This document shows, piece by piece, positions 58,081-64,000 of a DNA stretch of 64,000 nt. The notes under the pieces were generated by a model, which was not told the DNA's origin, made no database searches, and saw only the letters and a list, made by a program, of their open reading frames with translations. Positions within the stretch are counted from its first letter, which is position 1; each line of letters opens with the position of its first letter. Both the position numbers and the translations under genes were made by a program. The stretch covers positions 35,353 through 99,352 of the forward strand of contig NZ_PYSY02000006.1 of assembly GCF_003049685.1 (NCBI RefSeq). Direction: 5' to 3'. The DNA is from Brucella pituitosa. GTDB taxonomy: Bacteria > Pseudomonadota > Alphaproteobacteria > Rhizobiales > Rhizobiaceae.

Positions 58081-58499
58081 AAAAATAGCTTGCCTCGATC
58101 CGATAAGCGGATCAATCCCTCACAGATCATTCAGATAATATAGAATTGGACTGAACTGCGTCAGAGGTCTTGGAAAGGATGGAAAGAATTTAGAGTAAGA
58201 CAGTCAGCGATCTGGCGTGCGAAGCCTGATATTCGAAGTTGATGGTGAAGAACTGCATTACGCATATTCAAATCCAGATAGGTGATGATAACGAGCTAAG
58301 CAGAGCATACTCGTTGACGGGTTGCGGTCGTTGCAAGGACTGCTGTCAGACACCAAAAAGGTGACTAAAGGCTTCGAAGGAAAGATGTCCAGCCAAATTC
58401 CACCCTTGAAAGACGGCGACACAGTTAATCTGCGCCATCAGGCCATTAAAGATTTTCCCTAAGCCGCTTATTTTCCTTGCAGGCGGTATAGCACCTTTA

Positions 58500-59000
58500 T
58501 AAGTCTACTTGGCCCGACAATGATTCAAATCAGCTTGCTTTATGCAATCTTAATAGAACACATGCCTTCAGTCGAATACGCGAACACCAGACTGCCAATA
58601 TGTATTTGACTTCTATGACGCTCCTCGCCGATGTTGAAGGCAAGGATTACTACAGCAATCAGCGCATTAGCGCCTCGCGAGCTGATCAAAATGCACGAAT
58701 TTATATGTGTGGACCCCGGGCATGATGCATGCATTTTCTGAAGGACTGTCGCGTGTCCCAAAGGACATTTTCATGAAGTGTTTCGCTCTCCGCCAGAAAC
58801 TATGATGGATGACAGATTATTCGGTCGGTCGAAGAACGCCGAATGGTCAGCTCGCAAGGGCCTATTCTTGATTTTGCAGAAGATAGGGTTGCCTTGCCCA
58901 GCCAGGGTTGGCCAGTGTGACTGCGCTGTGAATTGTCTCTGCTTCCAACACATGCATGGCTCAGAACCTGACGATCCTAAGTCTGCCTGACGTCCAGGCG
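58500..59000 (+). pseudogene. Possible remnant of a phthalate/vanillate-type ferredoxin reductase
   Basis: Isolated motifs only: ADQNARIYMCGPRA near 58680 (compare the family's 'A..YxCGPxxMM' NAD-binding end) and a cysteine-containing stretch GQCDCAVNCLCFQHMHGSEPDD near 58915-58975. The latter resembles, loosely, the '[C-x-x-C..V..GxPDHRD' ferredoxin segment. Frames are broken throughout. The call rests on two short motifs in the right order and could be wrong. Confidence 0.3.
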
Positions 59001-59279
59001 AACAAGTGATCTCGTGACATTTAATACAGTCAAAACGAAACTAATAGCCATCACGCCTGTAAATCCTCACAGATGAGCTTTCGACGCTACTTCTATGAAG
59101 GCAGCGCTGCGGATATCATTCACAACTGCAGCGCACCTGAACATCATTCCATTGAAGGCAAACAATCAGCAAGGCACGTTACTGTTGGCCTGCATGGTCT
59201 CCTTCAGGAGATTTATGGGGTGAAGCAGGTTAATATTTTCAGGTAACGCCGAGTCCGAAACCGCCTTAAATTCCACGTA

Positions 59280-59860
59280 TAATTTGTTTGATGGCGGTGA
59301 GCATCTTGCGGCGATGGATGGCCAATCACGGGCTTGCGTACAGTGGCCGTTTCAGCACTTGCCGCTGATTATCTCGCGCGTCCAGATGCGAAATCGCTTC
59401 TTGTACTGGGTTCTGGACGCATTTCCAGTCTAATACCGATGTTACAAAGCCGTGACATCGAAAAATCAAAATCTGGGACATTAACATCACAAAGACTTGA
59501 TGCTTTGAGGCAGAAAGGGTACAACTGAGATTGCTGCCTCTCGAAGACCCGTGCCAGAAGCAGACATTATTTCTCCGCCACACTTTCTCACGCCACTCAT
59601 ATGCGGCAAATTTACGCAATGTGGATCTGATTGCCTTCTTCGGAAATGCGCGAAAGTGATGATGAGTGCGTGTCGATGGCAACTTTATCGATACCGTGTT
59701 CCACGAAGACATCGTTCAGCCTATTAAGGAACGCGTAATTAATCGTAGTCATGTTCAAGCAAAATTAGCCTGACGTCATACTACTATTGGGCGCTCCAAC
59801 AACGAAGAGATAACGCTATTTAAAGTGGGCGCTGGCGGACTTGTCAGCCGCAACCCTTTT
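59280..59860 (+). pseudogene. Ornithine cyclodeaminase/mu-crystallin family remnant
   Basis: Frame-switched reading gives LRTVAVSALAADYLARPDAK and SLLVLGSGRISSLIP (the NAD-binding glycine turn) near 59334-59430. DIVQPIKERVINRSHVQAKL follows near 59710, and GRSNNEEITLFKVGAGGLV near 59790-59845. These match the order of blocks in ornithine cyclodeaminase proteins ('G(x)TALRTAAxSALAxxYLA', 'LLVxGTG', 'EITLFKSVG'). The N-terminal end is lost and stops are frequent, so it is non-functional. Confidence 0.75.
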
Positions 59861-59869
59861 CAAACAAAA

Positions 59870-61590
59870 TGAGAGAATAAATGAACTCGACCGACGTTTT
59901 GCACGGATAAAGTCATCTGGATGACGCGCGCACGGCGCTTTCAGTGAAATGAGCGGACAGGTGGTGCGGCTTGGCGCGATCTCCACGATGAAAGGAATCG
60001 AACCGAGATCTGCCGTTGCGACGTCTCGAAACTAAGCCTGACTCTTCAAGCTAGCTCATTAATCCCTATGGGCCCTGCAAACTGAAGGCTCTCCACATGG
60101 ATGATTTGATTGCGTATCGTGGCGAGATTTCGCAAAGTCTCTGCTTGGCTTGAGTCACAAACCCGCCAGTTTCAACCACACGTCCAGGGGTTTGTGGTTT
60201 TAGTGTTTCTAGGCTTGTCGAGCGATGGCTTCGAGATGCCCACGACGAGGCTCGCGGATCAGTCATTTGTTCAACGCTTCAACGGTTTCAATGGCGTTGC
60301 ATTGGAACCTGAGCTTGCCACCATAAACGATGCCTCCAGTCGGGGTGATCCGCCAAAATTTCCCGCAGTCTTCCTTTGCTTGTGCCGTCGGGCTGCCTTT
60401 AGCCACAACTTCCACAACGATATTGCCCTTTGGACCAATCGCAACAGCGTCATTCATAGTCGGCCAGAAACGCCGGAAGGTGATCTTTGGGACTCACGCC
60501 CTGTAACCCTGCGCACCAAGACGGGTCAGATAGTCATCCAGTTTCTTTCGATGCGGCAAAGTCAATCATTAGTTGGTTCCTCATGAATCTACTCGATATA
60601 GAGGATTGGACCTTCCGATCCTTGCCTCTACCAAAAAAGCCGCGTTTGCATCCGGCCCGAATCTTTGAACCACAACCCGATCAATAAGGCCATTTGCATG
60701 CATCGAGAGTTAACTTGATGATATTATCGACGTCGCCAATCATTGGTGCTTGAGGAAAATAAAACGTGACCGAGAGGCGAGTTTGGTCGAGAGACGCTCC
60801 TCCGGCATGCGGCCATTTGCAACCCTGAAAAGCTCACTTTGAAGCTGACCGGAGTTCCCATTACGTTAAACTCAAACGGCAAATCTGGCCACATCGAGTC
60901 GTCTGTCAATAAATTAAGCTCAAGAACAGATCTTCGCAACCTTGAACGACTGCTGCGCTATTCCCAGTCGCCGGAATTCGCGCTCGCATTTCAGCCCATA
61001 CGCTCATAATTGGCTCGAGCTCCGACAACACGCATTGAAGTACCTGGAACTACACGACGCGTGTGTGAAGATTGCCGTATCAAGCGTTCCTTTGAGTGAT
61101 ATAGCTCTTTCGCAAATTCAGGATGTGTATCTTTTGAAATATCTACTTTTCGAAATATTTCGATCGAACCAAGAAGCAGCCACCGGCGCCCGTCCAAAGA
61201 TCGAGCCCTGTATCTCCTCCTGGTTCTTTGGTCCCTTCGATCTGCTCATTACAATCTAGCAGCGAACAAGTTTCTTCGCTTTTGCGTCAACGCCCATTTG
61301 GTTGAGACATATGAGCCCCAATTCGTGAGCAAGCGCGAAGATTCCATTGCAGTCGCCATCTGCTCCATTAACAACACTTCTTCACGTGGACGGCCGAAAT
61401 TCTGTTAAACGTTCCGGCCAGCGCGTATGCGTAAAAATTCCCACCAGCCAGGGTGTCGCCGCAGCTGCCGGCCTCCATTTCATTGAAGTTTATCCCGGTC
61501 TCCCAGGGAGCAGATCAGGTTCGCACTTCTAGCGACAAGGCCGCAGTACCGCTGAAATGCGTTCCCATCGCAATTATGGTCTGGTCAGTC
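59870..61590. other. Degenerate region, no gene recognised
   Basis: About 1.7 kb. Short open stretches such as 60263-60457 (minus, MNDAVAIGPKGNIVVEVVAK) and 60942-61259 (plus) look partly protein-like, but I could not tie any to a family. Composition and the many in-frame stops resemble the neighbouring pseudogenes. Confidence 0.4.
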
Positions 61591-61594
61591 ATCA

Positions 61595-61954
61595 TCACAT
61601 TGATCGTAGACACCAAGGCCAGCCTTTGGCTCCACCGCAAAATGTTTCGGCAAGCCGTCGATCTGACGGAGACAATCCGGCCAGCAAGGCCTTAACCAAC
61701 CGTTGAAGCATAACCTCGGAATTGCGATTGACCCGGACTGGTGATTGGAGAGGACATCGCTTTTGGTGCGTTATCTCCTCAAAGACCCGTGCGTCTTCCC
61801 GTGTCCATCCAGAGGCGAGATAGGCGTGAACGCGGGCTTCCCGATCTTCATCGCTCACAACATGATTTGGGTCATCGAATGATGACCACTCATTGTTCCT
61901 TGCCCTCTCCAAGAGCTGCGACCAGAGATCAATCGCGGCGGCTTTTTCCATCAC
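61595..61954 (-). CDS. Doubtful small ORF in the decay zone
   Basis: 119 codons, beginning MMEKAAAIDLWSQLLERARN and containing YLASGWTREDARVFEEI. The first 60 residues look helical and protein-like, while the last third (FCGGAKGWPWCLRSM) looks out of frame. No ribosome site stands out and no family is recognised. It may be the N-terminal part of a broken gene. Confidence 0.3.
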   Translation of the reverse strand: MMEKAAAIDLWSQLLERARNNEWSSFDDPNHVVSDEDREARVHAYLASGWTREDARVFEEITHQKRCPLQSPVRVNRNSEVMLQRLVKALLAGLSPSDRRLAETFCGGAKGWPWCLRSM

Positions 61955-62149
61955 TATGCTTTCATTGAAGGACGGCCGACGGGCCTCCGGGCTTCGGTCA
62001 TTATAGAAAAATACTGTGCCCAGCCTGAGGTCAGATTTGCAGATGATCGTGTCCCGGACACGCAGCTTAGGGGCAACGTCTATTACTGATGGCGCAACAG
62101 TTTTGTAAAGTTACGACTTGCGATCGCTGTCCGAATTTTCTTCGTGGCC

Positions 62150-62420
62150 GAATATCGAGCGACCGCCGAACTCATGCGATCGATGAAACTCGCCGGCAAT
62201 AATCTCTTTAAGATCAGGCCCGGTGACGTAGCGCTCGCCGCCTCGCCTGTTCGTCCAGTCGATGCAAGGCCAATAGCTCCTCTTGATGCCCCAATCTTCC
62301 TTTTTGGACCGCCGACTTCATCAGGCGTATCGTCTCGTCGTAGACCTTAATAGGGACAGGATACGGATGTCCATCCCGCACATGGAACAGGTGGCGGCCA
62401 AGCGCCGAAGAAGATCATTA
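62150..62420 (-). other. Possible DUF763-type remnant next to the Shedu remnant
   Basis: On the minus strand a frame reads HPYPVPIKVYDETIRLMKSA and LGHQEELLALHRLDEQAR. The pattern recalls the C-terminal part of DUF763 proteins ('DGxPYPVxxxxYD...L..A...A.LG...KL.AL.RL'). The frame ends in stops and the remaining gene is not visible. Low confidence. Confidence 0.25.
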
Positions 62421-63445
62421 TAGGTCAAGATGTCCTTCATATTCGCATACTTGCGCTTGATGACTTCGAGATCGAATTTTTGCTGCTCCAAAAAGGCGGG
62501 CAGGCCGGACTGCCGCAAGTGGCGACCCAATAAAAGCAGCGCTTTCGCATTTTTGATCCGGATCTGCCTCGCCGGTGGAACCTGCTTTGAATAGCGTCTG
62601 GTGAGTTCAGCCTCGCCATCGATGCCCCACTTTGAACGAGGGAAGAGATACTTCTCCGCCTGCATGTTTGCCCCGGATAGTTCCTTTGACGGAATACTGT
62701 TGCCCCGATAAAGACTCTTGCTCAGCAGCGCCTCATCGAACGGCTTTTCACCCCGCAACGTCAATATTTCCGCCCGCATCGATGAGACAAATATCAATAA
62801 AGCGCTTTTCTTTGCCCAGGAATAGAGTAGGCATCGACAATCTGCACATTCTCCAAGAAAGCGACGTACTTGGGAAACAACAAAGGATAACTTTTAATAT
62901 CAGCCTCCTAATTCTTCTCGAGTAGCTCACAGAACTGGCAAGCCAGCCAGAAATCATTTCTCGCAAAAGTTGATACTTTCCTATTTTGGCTTCGATCAAC
63001 TCGGTGTGCGGCAATTGGGTGTCATGTACGTCGGACGCGCGGCGATTGAGATAGCGTTCGTATTTTCGCGCGCGTCCGACGTATTCGTAAGATACTCCTA
63101 TGATCGTTTCCGCACGGGCACTGGCATACTGATCAAGCTTGATGGAGCTGGAAACTTGCTGAGAAGCTCACGGAAAACCGCGGACGGAATGGTGCCAGCT
63201 CGGTCGCCGCCGACTACAATTTCCCCGTCGGCTTCCATTACGCGAGCAACACGGCGAAAGATGCCCACACCGCGCTCCGCCACGAAGGTATTTCTCTCGA
63301 AAGAAACTTCCTTGCTTGAGATGAGGACGTCATGTTGACATACTAAGACGCAGCCAGGAATTCGAAAATAGCCGGCCTCCCTTTTCGCAAATCGGAACCG
63401 ATAGATCGAATCTTCATCCGTTCGCTTCGATCGACGATTCAGCAA
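62330..63445 (-). pseudogene. Shedu-type (SduA, DUF4263) nuclease, decayed
   Basis: Read across four frames on the minus strand. First, ERNTFVAERGVGIFRRVARV (63.3 kb). Then DQYASARAETIIG, YVGRARKYERYLNRR and LIEAKIGKYQLLREMISGWL (63.1-62.95 kb). Then FLENVQIVDAYSIPGQRKAL and FIDICLIDAGGNIDVA (62.86-62.76 kb). Finally FDEALLSKSLYRGNSIPSKE, KNAKALLLLGRHLRQ, FDLEVIKRKYANMKDILTYN and DLLRRLA. This is the order of DUF4263: a helical lead, the PD-(D/E)xK strand 'DicLiDxxGxIdVxE(I/L)KxP', then 'YR...S.E..GA..Q', 'P.A..LIGR' and 'DI.TYDDLL.RL'. The essential E-x-K element falls exactly on a frameshift near 62,757, so the nuclease is dead. Confidence 0.7.
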
Positions 63446-63710
63446 GTCACGCGTTACAAACGTGAACGCCCTACTAACCGTGACCTCGCCCTTTCTTTCA
63501 GCTCGTCACTCACCCACTACGGGCTGTTAAACTCGGGTTCGTATTCGAGGATCAGGTCCCTCGTCGGCATCAAAGTGGACCATTTCGTTCCAGACCTAGT
63601 GCAATGAATGTTTCTGTTGGAAAATACCTTATTTCGCGTTTCTCTACATCATTGTTCAGCGAATCCGGTGATACTTAAGATTGAGAAGTAAAAGCGGGAA
63701 GGCGAGACCG

Positions 63711-64000
63711 GTGGCTGTAATTCGAGAGGTCGAGATCAGAAACTTTCGCCGCATCTCCTATTTGAAGTGGTGGCCCAACCCCGGTATCAACTGCCTAATC
63801 GGACCGGGAGACAGCGGCAAGTCAACCATCCTCGACGCGATCGATCTTTGCCTGAGCAGCCGGCAAAACTTCGCATTCACCGATGTAGATTTCCATCTCG
63901 GCAACATCTCGCAGCCAATAACGATCGATGTCACGTTGGGCGACCTCGATGACGAGCTCCGCAATCGAGAGCTATGGACATTTCGAGGGTGGGATTTCTC
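63711..64000 (+). CDS. OLD-family ATPase/nuclease, N-terminal part (runs off the window)
   Basis: From GTG 63711, with GGGAAGGCGAG just upstream, the frame is open to the edge (96 codons). It starts VAVIREVEIRNFRRISYLKW, then a Walker A GPGDSGKSTILDAI (residues about 34-47) and DVDFHLGNISQPITIDVTLG. This is the N-terminal AAA domain of OLD-family ATP-dependent nucleases (the class that includes Gabija GajA). A C-terminal TOPRIM nuclease domain would be expected outside the window. It is clean, unlike the decayed Shedu remnant beside it, and implies a defence island continuing to the right. Confidence 0.8.
   Translation, partial: MAVIREVEIRNFRRISYLKWWPNPGINCLIGPGDSGKSTILDAIDLCLSSRQNFAFTDVDFHLGNISQPITIDVTLGDLDDELRNRELWTFRGWDF

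Noticed and set aside
60263..60457. Minus-strand ORF beginning MNDAVAIGPKG
   Set aside because: Partly protein-like, but I could not place it in any family and flanking frames are broken.

Overview
The window looks like an accessory region of an alphaproteobacterium of the Brucella/Ochrobactrum group. Four things point that way: a 103-bp palindromic intergenic repeat of the Bru-RS/RIME type, a MucR/Ros zinc-finger regulator, an IalB-family envelope protein and a SapC-family protein. This assignment is recognition from memory, not a database match. No rRNA, tRNA or CRISPR array was seen. A relaxase at the left edge suggests plasmid or integrated mobilisable DNA.

Layout. 1-2.2 kb: mobilisation genes, ending in a relaxase. 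2.8-6.4 kb: a probable defence operon, a nucleoside-phosphorylase/STAND-like 1024-aa protein followed by a small multi-span membrane protein. 6.6-7.7 kb: a Tn3 transposase scar and a DUF5677-like gene. 7.8-20.4 kb: a mobile-element nest. An intact IS30 sits beside a second, broken IS30. That one is split by an IS66 with a perfect 8-bp target duplication, and the IS66 tnpB is itself split by a three-recombinase (RIT) element. Then follow an IS110/IS1111 element with a candidate bridge-RNA region and two IS6 copies. The IS6 copies are joined to broken pieces of a threonine dehydratase and a TonB-dependent receptor.

20.5-51.6 kb is a surface and signalling block. It holds a glycine-rich autotransporter (frameshifted near its start), a response regulator and a 7TM sensor kinase, a SapC-like protein, and a giant 5.4-kilo-residue autotransporter. 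After those come a MucR regulator, an IalB-family protein and an EAL-domain protein (frameshifted near its end). 51.9-53.8 kb: two paralogous serine recombinases facing each other around a small gene. 54-57 kb: a broken IS6, a Fic C-terminal fragment, a broken LysR gene and an intact GntR regulator.

57.2-63.5 kb is a graveyard. Remnants of a molybdopterin oxidoreductase, possibly a ferredoxin reductase, an ornithine cyclodeaminase and a Shedu-type (DUF4263) nuclease can be read only by changing frame. At 63,711 a healthy OLD-family ATPase/nuclease gene begins and runs off the edge. The left and right ends therefore both look like defence islands, flanking a surface-adhesin region that has absorbed many mobile elements.

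Several otherwise healthy genes are broken by one extra base, usually in a short homopolymer. This may be real decay, phase variation or sequencing error, and it should be settled first because it changes which genes are functional.
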